Positions 50,120-61,403 of a stretch of DNA of 64,000 bases are shown here, one piece after another. The DNA is from Prescottella subtropica (GTDB taxonomy: Bacteria; Actinomycetota; Actinomycetes; Mycobacteriales; Mycobacteriaceae), in contig NZ_SKCH01000002.1 in NCBI RefSeq assembly GCF_005434945.1, positions 1-64,000 of the forward strand, given 5' to 3'. Made by a program: the position numbers and the translations under genes. Under the pieces are notes generated by a model that was not told the DNA's origin, made no database searches, and saw only the letters and a list, made by a program, of their open reading frames with translations. Position 1 is the stretch's first letter, and each line of letters starts with the position of its first letter.

Positions 50120-50148
50120 TAGCTACTACCAAAAAGGCGCACAGGCGG
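50097..50148. repeat. 52-bp perfect palindrome (terminator-like repeat)
   Basis: Two 26-base halves are exact reverse complements with no spacer (GTAGTAG|CTACTAC at the centre), containing the same GTGCGCC-T5-GGTAG arm as 25176-25215. It overlaps the end of the HAD gene and lies between convergent genes. Confidence 0.9.
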
Positions 50149-50153
50149 AGCGC

Positions 50154-51275
50154 CTACAGCCCCGCGAGCGACTCCATCTCCGCGAGGAACTCTTCGGGCT
50201 GGCCGAGCAGTTGGGCACTGGAGTGGGCGCGCTTGAAGAACAGGTGCGCGTCGTGCTCCCACGTGATCGCGATGCCGCCGTGCAACTGGATGGAGTCACC
50301 GGTGACCGCGAGCAGCGCCTCCGAGCAGTACGCCTTGGCGACTGCGGCGTCGGCGGCCGCGGACGGCAGACCCTCTGCCAGCGAGTGCACTGCCGCGTAC
50401 GATGCCGACCGGGCCGTCTCCACCAGGAAGTACAGGTCGGCCATGCGGTGCTTGAGGGCCTGGAAACTGCCGATCGCGCGACCGAACTGGACGCGGTCCT
50501 TGCTGTAGTCCACCGTCATCTGCAGGCAGCGCGCGGCGGCACCGACCTGCTCGGCGGACAGTGCGACGATCGCGATCTGCCGGACCCGCTCGAGCGCGGC
50601 CGACGCATCGCCGGTGGTGAGCCGGACCGCCGGAGCCGACGCGAACTCCACCAGCGACATCGGACGCGTCAGGTCCATCGTCGGCAGCTGCCGGCGGGCG
50701 ACACCGTCGGCCGACGGATCCACCTCGAACAGCCCGATGACGCCGTCGAGCGTGGCGGCGACGATCAGGACGTCGGCGTGTGCACCGTCGAGCACGTAGT
50801 GCGCGGTACCCGAGACGGTGTACCCGTCGGCGTCGTTGCCGGACGCGACGCAGGCGACGTCGTCGCTGCGCCAATGGCCTTCGGGGCCCACCCAGCACAG
50901 GGCCGTGACGGACGATCCCTCGGCGATGCCGGGCAGCAGTCGCTCGCACGCCTCGGTGTTGCCGGTCGCCAGGATCGCCTGCGCGGCCAGGACGGCCGAG
51001 CCGAACATCGGCGACGGCGTCAGCGCGGCACCGAGCTCCTCGAGCACCAGATGCTGCTCGACGACGGTGGCGCCGAAGCCCCCGAACTCCTCGGGGATCG
51101 CGAGCGCCGCGACACCGACCTGCTGGCACAGCACGTCCCACAGGCCGCGGTCGAACGGCTCGCCCGACTCGAGGGTCTTGCGCAGCGCCGCAGCGTCGGC
51201 CCGCTTGGACAGCAGCTGCGCCACCGTCTTGCGGAGTTCGAGCTGCTCCTCCGAGAACACGCCGACGCCGCTCAC
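50154..51275 (-). CDS. Acyl-CoA dehydrogenase of the HIP pathway (FadE33 position)
   Basis: This 373-residue acyl-CoA dehydrogenase is probably a subunit of a heteromeric enzyme for C/D-ring intermediates. The C-terminal domain shows KDRVQFGRAIGSFQALKHRMAD and HGGIAITWEHDAHLFFKR. The N-terminal half (FSEEQLELRKTVAQLL, then ALAIPEEFGGFG) is complete, but the FAD loop motif of full enzymes (EPGAGSD) is not seen. The GTG start overlaps the next gene by four bases. It is the last of five minus-strand genes behind fadD3. Confidence 0.85.
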   Translation of the reverse strand: MSGVGVFSEEQLELRKTVAQLLSKRADAAALRKTLESGEPFDRGLWDVLCQQVGVAALAIPEEFGGFGATVVEQHLVLEELGAALTPSPMFGSAVLAAQAILATGNTEACERLLPGIAEGSSVTALCWVGPEGHWRSDDVACVASGNDADGYTVSGTAHYVLDGAHADVLIVAATLDGVIGLFEVDPSADGVARRQLPTMDLTRPMSLVEFASAPAVRLTTGDASAALERVRQIAIVALSAEQVGAAARCLQMTVDYSKDRVQFGRAIGSFQALKHRMADLYFLVETARSASYAAVHSLAEGLPSAAADAAVAKAYCSEALLAVTGDSIQLHGGIAITWEHDAHLFFKRAHSSAQLLGQPEEFLAEMESLAGL

Positions 51276-52261
51276 AGCGCGCTCGCCACCCGGGCCCGGT
51301 GCGCGGACGTGGTGCCCCACGCGGACTGCAGTGCACGGACCTTCGTCAGCCACAGCGACAGGTCGCACTCGAGGGTGTAGCCGATCGCGCCGTGTACCTG
51401 CAGTGCCTTACGCGACGCCACGTAGGCGGCGTTCGCGGTGGCGACCTTGGCGGCGGAGACATCGCGGGCGACGGTGCTGGAGCCCTCGGCAAGGGAGATC
51501 GCGGCACCGTAGACGAGCGGCGTCGCCATTTCGACGGCGACCTTCGCGTCGGACAGATGATGCTTGACGGCCTGGAAGCTGCCGATGACGCGGCCGAACT
51601 GCGACCGGTTCTTGGCGTATTCGGTGGCCGTGTCGATCATCGCGTGACCGGCACCGATCAGCTGCGCCGACACCGCGAGCACCGCCAGGTCGTACGCCTT
51701 CCCCGCGGCCGCGGCGACGTCCGGGCCTTGCGCGAGGGTCTCGACCGACTCGACCTCGAACAGGCGGCGGGCCGGGTCGACGGACTCGAGCTGCGTGGTC
51801 GGGCGGACCAGCTCGAGGGTGTCACCGGAGACCTTCAGGACGGTGTCGGCGAGGTCGGCGTCGAGGGCGCGCGGGGTGGACGGCTCGAGGACCAGCGACG
51901 CGAGCGAGGTGCCCTCGGCGATGCCCGGCAGGAACCGCTTGGCCAGCGACTGGTCGTCCAGCGCGGACAGCAGGGCGGGGACGGCCGCTGCGGTTTCCAC
52001 GAGCGGACCGGGAACCGCAGCACGGCCCAGTTCGACGAACGCGACGGCCAGGTCGGCCGGGTGCGCGCCGATACCGTCGAACTCCTCGGGCACGGCGAGT
52101 GCGGTCACGCCGGTCTCGGCGAGCTGGCCGAGCAGTTCGCGCCCGGCAGCAGTGTCGTTCTCGCCCCACGCGCGGACGACGGCAGGGGTGTTGGCGCCTG
52201 CGAGCAGACCGCGGAGGCTGTCCGCGAAGTCACGCTGCTCGGTGGTGAGAGAGAATTTCAT
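51272..52261 (-). CDS. fadE32: Acyl-CoA dehydrogenase of the HIP pathway (FadE32 position)
   Basis: This 329-residue short acyl-CoA dehydrogenase has TTEQRDFADSLRGLL at the start and the C-terminal KNRSQFGRVIGSFQAVKHHLSD and VHGAIGYTLECDLSLWL. The substrate and FAD loops are reduced, as in ChsE1-type half-partners, so it likely needs the adjacent full-length dehydrogenase. Overlaps of four bases on both sides (ATGA and GTGA) support a complex. Named by its order behind fadD3 as in Rv3561-Rv3564. Confidence 0.85.
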   Translation of the reverse strand: MKFSLTTEQRDFADSLRGLLAGANTPAVVRAWGENDTAAGRELLGQLAETGVTALAVPEEFDGIGAHPADLAVAFVELGRAAVPGPLVETAAAVPALLSALDDQSLAKRFLPGIAEGTSLASLVLEPSTPRALDADLADTVLKVSGDTLELVRPTTQLESVDPARRLFEVESVETLAQGPDVAAAAGKAYDLAVLAVSAQLIGAGHAMIDTATEYAKNRSQFGRVIGSFQAVKHHLSDAKVAVEMATPLVYGAAISLAEGSSTVARDVSAAKVATANAAYVASRKALQVHGAIGYTLECDLSLWLTKVRALQSAWGTTSAHRARVASAL

Positions 52262-53397
52262 CGATCCGCCTTCGGGAGTCCGAGCAGCCGCTCGGCAACG
52301 ATGTTGCGCTGGATTTCGTTGGTGCCGGCGTAGATCGGGCCGGACAGCGAGAACAGGTACCCGTCCTGCCACTTGCCGGCGAGCTCGCCGTCGGCGCCCA
52401 GCAGATCGAGGGCCGTCTCGTGGATGCGGACGTCGAGCTCCGACCAGAAGATCTTGTTGATCGAGCCCTCGACACCCAGCGGCACACCCTCGAGCATGCG
52501 GGTGACGGTGCCCCACGTGTGCAGGCGGTACGCCTCGGCACCGATCCAGGCGTCGACGACACGATCCCGTGCGGCGGTGTCGGTGTCGTCAGCGTTGCTC
52601 TTCCAGACCTCGACCAGGCGGTCGACCGCCGACATGAAGCGTCCCGGGCTGCGCAGCGACAGGCCGCGCTCGTTGGATGCGGTGCTCATCGCGACCCGCC
52701 AGCCGTTGTTCACCTCGCCGACGACGTCGGTGTCCGGGACGAACACGTCCTCGAAGAAGATCTCCGCAAAGCCCGGCTCGCCGTCGAGCTGAGGGATCGC
52801 GCGGACGGTGACGCCGTCCTGGTTCAGCGGGAACATGAAGTACGTCAGACCCTTGTGGCGCTGTGCCTCCGGGTCGGTGCGGAACATGCCGAAGCCCCAG
52901 TCGGCGTACACCGCGCGCGAGCTCCACGTCTTCTGCCCGTTGAGGATCCAGCCACCGTCGGTGCGCCGCGCCGTCGAGCGGATACCCGCCAGGTCGGAGC
53001 CGGCCTCCGGCTCGGACCACGCCTGCGCCCAGATGTCGTCGGCGCGGGACATGCGCGGCATGATGCGCGCGAGCTGCTCCTCGGTGCCGTGCTCGAACAG
53101 CGTCGGCGCGAACAGGAAGATGCCGTTCTGGCTGACGCGCCCGGGCGCGCCCGCCTTGTAGTACTCCTCCTCGAAGAGCACCCATTCGATCATCGACGCG
53201 TCGCGTCCGCCGTACTCGGCCGGCCACGCGACGGTGGACAGGCGGGCGTCGGCGAGCTTGTGCTCCCACTCGCGGTGGGCCTCGAAACCCTCCGCAGTGT
53301 CCATCGACGGCAGCGGCTGTGCCGGGACGTTGGCAGTGAGCCATTCGCGCACTTCCAGCTGGAAGGCGCGGGCCTTCTCATCCAGTTCGAGATCCAC
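52258..53397 (-). CDS. fadE31: Acyl-CoA dehydrogenase of the HIP pathway (FadE31 position)
   Basis: This is a full-length 379-residue acyl-CoA dehydrogenase. Key segments are WPAEYGGRDASMIEWVLFEEE, QAWSEPEAGSDLAGIRST, LNGQKTWSS and the C-terminal YAGTNEIQRNIVAERLLGLP, which holds the FAD contact of the family. It probably pairs with the shorter dehydrogenase downstream. The GTG start shares a base with the echA stop. The order matches fadE31 near fadD3 in mycobacteria apart from the inserted hydratase gene. Confidence 0.88.
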   Translation of the reverse strand: MDLELDEKARAFQLEVREWLTANVPAQPLPSMDTAEGFEAHREWEHKLADARLSTVAWPAEYGGRDASMIEWVLFEEEYYKAGAPGRVSQNGIFLFAPTLFEHGTEEQLARIMPRMSRADDIWAQAWSEPEAGSDLAGIRSTARRTDGGWILNGQKTWSSRAVYADWGFGMFRTDPEAQRHKGLTYFMFPLNQDGVTVRAIPQLDGEPGFAEIFFEDVFVPDTDVVGEVNNGWRVAMSTASNERGLSLRSPGRFMSAVDRLVEVWKSNADDTDTAARDRVVDAWIGAEAYRLHTWGTVTRMLEGVPLGVEGSINKIFWSELDVRIHETALDLLGADGELAGKWQDGYLFSLSGPIYAGTNEIQRNIVAERLLGLPKADR

Positions 53398-54260
53398 TAT
53401 TTCGCCTTCGCTTTCATACTGTTGACGTCCATTCCACCCAGCGAGTCCCTGCCCACCTCGGCATTGTGTGCGTGGGCAAAGTGGTGCAGGCCGAACACCG
53501 AATCCATTCCGGCGCGCTGACCCATGAGGTCCTCGCACTGGTTGACAGCCTTCTTGGTCAGGGCCAGCCCGAACCGCGGCATCTCTGCGACCCGCGCGGC
53601 CAGCGCGAGCGTCTCGGTCTCGAGGTCGGCGCGCGGCACCACCCGGTTGACCATGCCCACCTCGTACGCGCGCTGCGCGGAGAAGCGATCGCCCGTGAAG
53701 AGGATCTCCTTCGCGAACCGCGACCCCAGCACCCACGGGTGCGCGAAGTACTCGACACCCGGAACGCCCATTCGGACGACGGGGTCCGCGAAGAACGCGT
53801 CGTCCGACGCCACGATCAGGTCGCAGCACCATGCGAGCATCAGGCCACCGGCGATGCAGGCGCCGTGGATCTGGGCGATCATCGGCTTCGGGATCTCGCG
53901 CCACCGGCGGCACATGCCCAGGTAGACCTCGGTCTCGCGGGCGAAACGCTGGTCGCCGCCCGACTTGCCGAGGTGGTCCCACCACAGGGCGGCCTTGTTC
54001 TCGTAGTGCACGTGGTGATCACGGCCCTGCGTACCGATGTCGTGGCCGGCGCTGAAGTGCTCGCCGTTGCCGGCCAGCACGATCACCTTGACGTCGTCGT
54101 CCTCGACGGCCCGCTCGAACGCGGCATCGAGGGCGTACGTCATCACCGAGTTCTGCGCGTTGCGGTAGTCCGGACGGTTCAGTGTCACGAACGCGACGTG
54201 GTCGCGAACCTCGTAGGTGACGACCTCGCCCTCGTCCGGAAGGGCGGGGGAGGGCGTCAC
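53397..54260 (-). CDS. Enoyl-CoA hydratase/isomerase (crotonase family) in the fadD3 operon
   Basis: This 287-residue crotonase-fold protein has the oxyanion segments GEHFSAGHDIGTQG and IHGACIAGGLMLAWCCDL. PVVRMGVPGVEYFAHPW follows where the catalytic Glu residues of hydratases are often replaced, so it may be an isomerase or atypical hydratase. A long HYENKAALWWDHLG loop is inserted before the second oxyanion segment. GTG overlaps the fadD3 stop by four bases. A C/D-ring step is the inferred role; it differs from EchA20, which is smaller and elsewhere. Confidence 0.87.
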   Translation of the reverse strand: MTPSPALPDEGEVVTYEVRDHVAFVTLNRPDYRNAQNSVMTYALDAAFERAVEDDDVKVIVLAGNGEHFSAGHDIGTQGRDHHVHYENKAALWWDHLGKSGGDQRFARETEVYLGMCRRWREIPKPMIAQIHGACIAGGLMLAWCCDLIVASDDAFFADPVVRMGVPGVEYFAHPWVLGSRFAKEILFTGDRFSAQRAYEVGMVNRVVPRADLETETLALAARVAEMPRFGLALTKKAVNQCEDLMGQRAGMDSVFGLHHFAHAHNAEVGRDSLGGMDVNSMKAKAK

Positions 54261-55855
54261 GCTGTGCCCTCGCGGCCCTCGCGCAGGTCGTTCTTGAGGA
54301 CCTTGCCGGACGGGTTGCGCGGCAGACCGTCGATGATCCGCACCTCACGCGGAATCTTGAAGTTCGCCAGACGTTCCTTGCAGAACGCGATGACCTCGGC
54401 CTCGGTCACCGTCACACCCGACTTCGGCACGACGTACGCCCGCCCGGCCTCACCGGCCCGCTCGTCCGGGATGCCGATGACGGCAGCCTCGGAGACGGAA
54501 TCCATGCGCGCCAGGACGTTCTCGACCTCGGCCGGGTACACGTTGAACCCGTTCGAGATGTACATGTCCTTGAGTCGGTCGGTGATGTCGAGGTAGCCGC
54601 GCTCGTCGAGGACACCGACATCGCCGGTGTGCAGCCACCCGTCCGCGTCGATGGTCTTGGCAGTGGACTCGGGGTCGTCGAGGTAGCCGAGCATGATGTT
54701 CTCGCCGCGCACCAGGATCTCACCCTGATCGCCGATCTTGACCTCCATGCCGGGGATGGCGCGACCCGACGACGTCGACACCGTGACCGGGTCGTCGTCG
54801 GTGCGGCACATCGTCACCACGACCGCCTCGGTCTGCCCGTAGGCGGTGATGACGGCGTCGTAGCCGAGTTCGGCCTGCATCCGTTCGACGAGGACGACCG
54901 GGACGGCCGCGGCGCCGGTGATCGCGACGCGCAGGCTGGAGAGGTCGTAGTCGTCGCGGGTCGGGAAGTCGAGGATGGTCTGGTGGATGGTCGGCGCGCC
55001 CGGGAGGACGGTGATCTTCTCGGCCGCCACGGTGTCCATCACCTTCGGGACGTCGAACAGGGCCATCGGCACGTTGGTGGCGCCGCGCAGCAGACACACC
55101 ATGATCCCGGCCTTGTAGCCGAACGTGTGGAAGAACGGGTTGATGACCAGGTAGCGGTCGTCGCCGGTGACCTCGGCGCAGTCCGCCCACGCGTCGGCGA
55201 TGCCGACGGTCTGGCGGTGCGCGGTCATGACGCCCTTGCTCTTGCCGGTGGTGCCGGACGTGAACAGGATGTCGGCGACGTCGTCGGGGCTCACTGCGCG
55301 GGCACGCGCATCGGCCTCTTCGACGGACACCGACTCGGCGGCCGCGGCCAACTGATCCCATTCGACGATCCTGCCGCCGGGGAACGTGGTGGTCGGCGCG
55401 CCGGAGGTCGGGTCGTCGGACGGGGTGCGGACCACGAACTTCAGGTCCGGCAGGCCGCCCGGTCCGGCCGCGTCGAGGACGTTCGCGAGCCGGTCCGACT
55501 TGAGGAAACGGGCCGGGACGACGAGGGCCTTGGCGGCGGTGCGCTGCAGCAGATCGGCGGCCTCGTGGCCGGTGTAGCGGGTGCTGATCGGTACGACGGT
55601 CGCGCCCGCGTACTGCGCGGCGAGCAGTGCCTCGACCCAGTGGTGGGTGTTGGGGGCCCAGATCGCGATCCGATCGCCGGCCTCGACGCCCTCGGCCATC
55701 AGGGCCCGCGCCGTCGTCCGGACCCGGGAGAGCAGTTCGGTGTACGTGACGCGGTCGGAACCGTCCGCCACGGCCTCGTTCGAACCGAACTGTTCCGCGG
55801 CTCGCCACAGTGCAGCCGGCGTCGTCCGGGGCTCGGTGGTCACATTCGTGCTCAC
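54257..55855 (-). CDS. fadD3: HIP-CoA ligase FadD3
   Basis: FadD3 is the ANL-family acyl-CoA synthetase that activates HIP (the C/D-ring propionate) and starts its beta-oxidation. The product also relieves KstR2. The 532-residue protein has the AMP loop ILFTSGTTGKSKGVMTAH, the AYGQTE motif, DGWLHTGDVG and the C-terminal Lys segment NPSGKVLKNDLRE. GTG start follows AGGAGAG. It is divergent from fadE30 across a 65-base region with a KstR2 box, as in the mycobacterial Rv3560c-Rv3561 pair. Confidence 0.94.
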   Translation of the reverse strand: MSTNVTTEPRTTPAALWRAAEQFGSNEAVADGSDRVTYTELLSRVRTTARALMAEGVEAGDRIAIWAPNTHHWVEALLAAQYAGATVVPISTRYTGHEAADLLQRTAAKALVVPARFLKSDRLANVLDAAGPGGLPDLKFVVRTPSDDPTSGAPTTTFPGGRIVEWDQLAAAAESVSVEEADARARAVSPDDVADILFTSGTTGKSKGVMTAHRQTVGIADAWADCAEVTGDDRYLVINPFFHTFGYKAGIMVCLLRGATNVPMALFDVPKVMDTVAAEKITVLPGAPTIHQTILDFPTRDDYDLSSLRVAITGAAAVPVVLVERMQAELGYDAVITAYGQTEAVVVTMCRTDDDPVTVSTSSGRAIPGMEVKIGDQGEILVRGENIMLGYLDDPESTAKTIDADGWLHTGDVGVLDERGYLDITDRLKDMYISNGFNVYPAEVENVLARMDSVSEAAVIGIPDERAGEAGRAYVVPKSGVTVTEAEVIAFCKERLANFKIPREVRIIDGLPRNPSGKVLKNDLREGREGTA

Positions 55856-55890
55856 AATCTCTCCTAAGGCGAGGCGGAACCTCTATACAA

Positions 55891-55904
55891 AGCAAGTGCT
55901 TGGT
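55891..55904. promoter_or_regulatory. KstR2 operator between fadD3 and fadE30
   Basis: AGCAAGTGCTTGGT matches the published KstR2 motif ANCAAGNNCTTGNT at every fixed position. It sits in the only spacer between two divergent operons. A TAGGGT (55904-55909) that fits TANNNT for fadE30 touches the site. Confidence 0.9.
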
Positions 55905-55920
55905 AGGGTACCGTATCGCT

Positions 55921-57128
<1,208 letters not shown>

Positions 57129-57132
<4 letters not shown>

Positions 57133-57938
57133 CCGCCACCGTCAAATCCCCCCTCGCCGTCGCACCCGAAGAGGTTGCGGGCCACAACCTGCTGAAGGGC
57201 AAGAAGGTCGTCGTGACGGCCGCCGCCGGCACCGGCATCGGCTTCGCCACCGCCCGCCGTGCACTGCTCGAGGGCGCCGACGTCCTCGTCTCCGACTTCC
57301 ACGAGCGCCGCCTCGGCGAGACCGTCGAGAAGCTGTCCGCCGAGTTCGGCGGCCAGCAGGTCGAGTCGTTCGTGTGTGACGTCTCGAGCACCGAGCAGAT
57401 CGACGCCCTCATCGCCGGCTCCGCCGAAAAGCTCGGCCGCATCGACGTTCTCGTCAACAACGCCGGCCTCGGCGGCGAGACCCCGATCGTCGACATGACC
57501 GACGACCAGTGGGACCGTGTCCTCGACATCACGCTCACGAGCACCTTCCGTGCCACCCGCGCGGCCCTGCGCTACTTCAAGTCCGTCGACCATGGCGGTG
57601 TGCTGGTGAACAACGCGTCGGTCCTGGGCTGGCGCGCGCAGCACTCGCAGTCGCACTACGCGGCCGCGAAGGCCGGCGTCATGGCGCTCACCCGCTGCAG
57701 CGCGATCGAGGCCGCCGAGTACGGCGTGCGTATCAACGCCGTCTCCCCGTCCATCGCCCGCCACGCGTTCCTGGCGAAGGTCACCAGCGAGGAACTGCTC
57801 GACCAGTTGGCCTCCGGCGAGGCCTACGGCCGCGCCGCCGAGGTGTGGGAGATCGCCTCGGTCATCGCGATGCTCGCCAGCGACTACACCACCTACATGA
57901 CCGGCGAGATCGTCTCGGTCTCCAGCCAGCGCGCGTAG
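57129..57938 (+). CDS. ipdF: SDR dehydrogenase IpdF (HIP-CoA side)
   Basis: IpdF is a short-chain dehydrogenase that oxidises the hydroxyl of 5-hydroxy-HIP-CoA. The 269-residue protein has TAAAGTGIGFAT at the cofactor site, NNAGLGG, the catalytic Ser in NNASVLGW and the YAAAKAG pair. It has an N-terminal tail of about 25 residues before the Rossmann fold. The GTG start overlaps the fadE30 stop, and the pair occurs in the same order as Rv3560c-Rv3559c. A nested hairpin follows. Confidence 0.9.
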
Positions 57939-57956
57939 GTTCCCTACCGTTCCCGT

Positions 57957-58007
57957 GGCCGAATGTCACATGCGTTCAGTTCAACTGAACCGGTGTGACA
58001 TTCGGCC
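57957..58007. terminator. Nested hairpin after ipdF
   Basis: Outer arms 57957-57970 and 57994-58007 pair perfectly. Inside lies a separate 17-bp palindrome GTTCAGTTCAACTGAAC (57974-57990). It ends the fadE30-ipdF transcript. The outer arm GGCCGAATGTCACA is close to the palindrome inside chsH2. Confidence 0.85.
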
Positions 58008-58034
58008 GGGGCGGGTGAAGCATCCCGATGCCCA

Positions 58035-58048
58035 AGCAATCGCTTGGT
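58035..58048. promoter_or_regulatory. KstR2 operator upstream of kstR2
   Basis: AGCAATCGCTTGGT matches the KstR2 motif except for T in place of G at the sixth position. It lies 16 bases before the kstR2 ATG, suggesting autoregulation. Confidence 0.78.
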
Positions 58049-58064
58049 TGCTAGGATGGGCGGC

Positions 58065-58688
58065 ATGACTCCACCCCGAGGCGCCGACGAGTCGTCGAAC
58101 AAGTCCGGGCGCCGCGCCGAACTCCTCGAGCTCGCCGCGGGCCTGTTCGCCGAACGCGGTCTGCGGGCCACCACCGTGCGCGACATCGCGGACGCCGCCG
58201 GCATCCTGTCCGGCAGCCTCTACCACCATTTCGACTCCAAGGAGTCCATGGTCGACGAGATTCTGCGTGGCTTCCAGGACGACCTGTTCGGCCGCTACCG
58301 TGCGATCGTCGACGCCGGTACGAACTCCCGCGAGACCCTCGAGGCTCTCGTCGTCGCGTCGTTCGAGGCGATCGACGCCTCCCACAGTGCCGTCGCGATC
58401 TACCAGGACGAGGCCAAGCACCTCGCCGCCAACGACCGGTTCGCGTACCTGGCCGAACGCAACCAGGAGTTCCGTGACCTGTGGGTCGGCGTGCTCGAGA
58501 CCGGCGTCGAGGACGGCAGTTTCCGTCAGGACCTCGACATCGAACTGGTCTTCCGTTTCATGCGCGACACCGTCTGGGTGGCCGTGCGCTGGTACCGGCC
58601 CGGCGGCTCGATGACCGCCGAAGCCGTCGCCCAGCAGTACCTCTCCATCGTTCTCGACGGGCTCGCCAGCCCTGACTCCCGCAAGTAA
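58065..58688 (+). CDS. kstR2: TetR-family repressor KstR2
   Basis: KstR2 represses HIP-degradation genes and responds to HIP-CoA. The 207-residue protein has the HTH region FAERGLRATTVRDIADAAGI with SGSLYHHFDSKESMVDEIL. A helical ligand domain with YLAERNQEFRDLWVGVLETG follows. ATG at 58065 follows AGGA; an earlier TTG would overlap the operator. A KstR2 box directly upstream and the location among fadE30, ipdF and fadA6 support the assignment (Rv3557c). Confidence 0.93.
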   Translation: MTPPRGADESSNKSGRRAELLELAAGLFAERGLRATTVRDIADAAGILSGSLYHHFDSKESMVDEILRGFQDDLFGRYRAIVDAGTNSRETLEALVVASFEAIDASHSAVAIYQDEAKHLAANDRFAYLAERNQEFRDLWVGVLETGVEDGSFRQDLDIELVFRFMRDTVWVAVRWYRPGGSMTAEAVAQQYLSIVLDGLASPDSRK

Positions 58689-58710
58689 TCCGACAACCAG
58701 GAGCGCTCTC

Positions 58711-59865
<1,155 letters not shown>

Positions 59866-59879
59866 CCTCACCTGTTCGT

Positions 59880-59922
59880 CGCGAACACCCTCCCATCCCG
59901 ACCGGGTGGGAGGGTGTTCGCG
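59880..59922. terminator. 16-bp hairpin after fadA6
   Basis: CGCGAACACCCTCCCA (59880-59895) pairs exactly with TGGGAGGGTGTTCGCG (59907-59922) around an 11-base loop that can also pair partly. It lies 14 bases after the stop and ends the steroid region. Confidence 0.85.
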
Positions 59923-60235
59923 TTCGTGGGGGGCGGAGTGACGCATCCGACAGTCGTACCGGTCGGTAACCGCAGGTATATTCGAGGGCGCACATGTCCG
60001 GTCCGGGGGAAACGGGTCGGCGGGGGAAGATCATCGCAAGTGGGGGCGGCAGTGTTGCCGAGAGGGGATGCCGGGCGGTCGCACGCCCGCGCCGGGAGCG
60101 CGTCACGCGTGGCCCGCACCGATTCCGTTCGTCTCCGTTCTCGTGGCTTCCCGCGTCGTCCCCGGCCGTGCCGGATCGATCACGGCATCGCGGCGCACGC
60201 CGTGATGCATCCGAAGTTCTTGGGGGAGTTCGTCA
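59923..60235. promoter_or_regulatory. Non-coding region before the Gly-zipper protein gene
   Basis: Together with the hairpin this gap is about 370 bases. A TATATT (59977-59982) is the best -10 candidate, and a short palindrome TACCG-GT-CGGTA (59957-59968) stands where a -35 or operator would be, giving a 5' leader of about 250 bases. Open frames in the leader have no ribosome sites or coding-like composition. No riboswitch was recognised. Confidence 0.45.
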
Positions 60236-61351
60236 ATGGGTAAGCATCACAGAAGCAGGGTGTCGGCCGTCGCCCGCGCCGCCATCGTTCCGTCGGCGGC
60301 CGCGGCCGTCCTCGTCGCAGCGTCGGGTATCGCCTCGGCCGCACCGGAGGAACTGCCGTCGCAGGGCGGCGTCACATCCGCACCGTCCACGCAGGGAGGC
60401 GTGACGGCTACGGTGCCGGCCACCGAAACCGCCCCGACGGCCCCGGCCCAGCCGGAACCCGTCTACTGGGTCGAACCGCCCGCCCAGTACCAGAACATCG
60501 AGTACCAGCCGCTCGAGAACTACGACTACGGCACCGACACCTACAGCGCCCCCGAGGACTACTACGTCGCGCCCCTGCAGGTCCAGGAACTGCACCTGCC
60601 CACCTACGTCGAGCCGACCGCGCCCATCATCGCGCCGCGGGAAACCCTGCGGCTCGGCACCTTCCACACCCCACAGCCCAACTGGGTCACCGACGGCGAC
60701 CTCGCCCGCACCAACAACACGTCCGCCGTCGCCGAGGCCGAAGTCTCCACGTTCTGGCGGTCCCTCGGCGTCGAGACCACCCGCGCCAACCGCCTCGCCG
60801 CCGCACAGGTCGGCATGGGCGCGGTCGGGGCGGGCGTCGCGGGTGCCGGCGGCGCCCTGATCGGTGGGGCAATCGGTGGCGCAGCCAACGCTCTCAACCC
60901 TCCGATGTGGTTCGAGGGCATCGGTTGGGTGCCGGGCAACGCCATCGCTGTTGCGGCCGGTGCTGCCATCGGCGGCATCCCCGCCGCTGTGGTCGGCGGA
61001 GTCGTCGGTGCCGGTCTCGGCACCGCGATCGGCGCCGGCGATCTCGGGGAACCGATCGATCTGCCGATCCCGGACGTCGACCAGGCGGCGGTCACCGAGC
61101 GCACGCAGCAGACCCTGACCGAATGGGACGCCACCCCGACGGGCGCCGTCGCCGCGTCGACGGTCCGGGACGTCGTCGAGCAGGCGCCGGAGATCGACCG
61201 TCGGGCACGGGAATTCGTGTCCACACAGCCGGGCGGTGACGGAGTCCTGGCGCAGATCGACAACGGGCTGACGACGTTCGTCACCGAGTCGTCGCTCGGA
61301 GTCGCGTCGAACATGATCGGTGACGCGGTCGGGGCCGGTATCCGGGTGTGA
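60236..61351 (+). CDS. Secreted Pro/Gln-rich protein with glycine-zipper domain
   Basis: This 371-residue protein has a signal peptide cleaved near ASAAP (about residue 35). A Pro/Thr/Gln/Tyr-rich low-complexity part follows (YQNIEYQPLENYDYG). From about residue 195 there is a strongly Gly/Ala-rich run (GAVGAGVAGAGGALIGGAIGG and repeats) that looks like glycine-zipper membrane or amyloid-like helices. It resembles actinobacterial insoluble-domain proteins. GGGGGAG stands nine bases before the ATG. Function unknown; cell-envelope association is inferred. Confidence 0.8.
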   Translation: MGKHHRSRVSAVARAAIVPSAAAAVLVAASGIASAAPEELPSQGGVTSAPSTQGGVTATVPATETAPTAPAQPEPVYWVEPPAQYQNIEYQPLENYDYGTDTYSAPEDYYVAPLQVQELHLPTYVEPTAPIIAPRETLRLGTFHTPQPNWVTDGDLARTNNTSAVAEAEVSTFWRSLGVETTRANRLAAAQVGMGAVGAGVAGAGGALIGGAIGGAANALNPPMWFEGIGWVPGNAIAVAAGAAIGGIPAAVVGGVVGAGLGTAIGAGDLGEPIDLPIPDVDQAAVTERTQQTLTEWDATPTGAVAASTVRDVVEQAPEIDRRAREFVSTQPGGDGVLAQIDNGLTTFVTESSLGVASNMIGDAVGAGIRV

Positions 61352-61403
61352 ACGGGGTGGGGCGGGTGCGGTCGGCGCCCGCCCCACCGGCAGGAGGGGA
61401 CAG

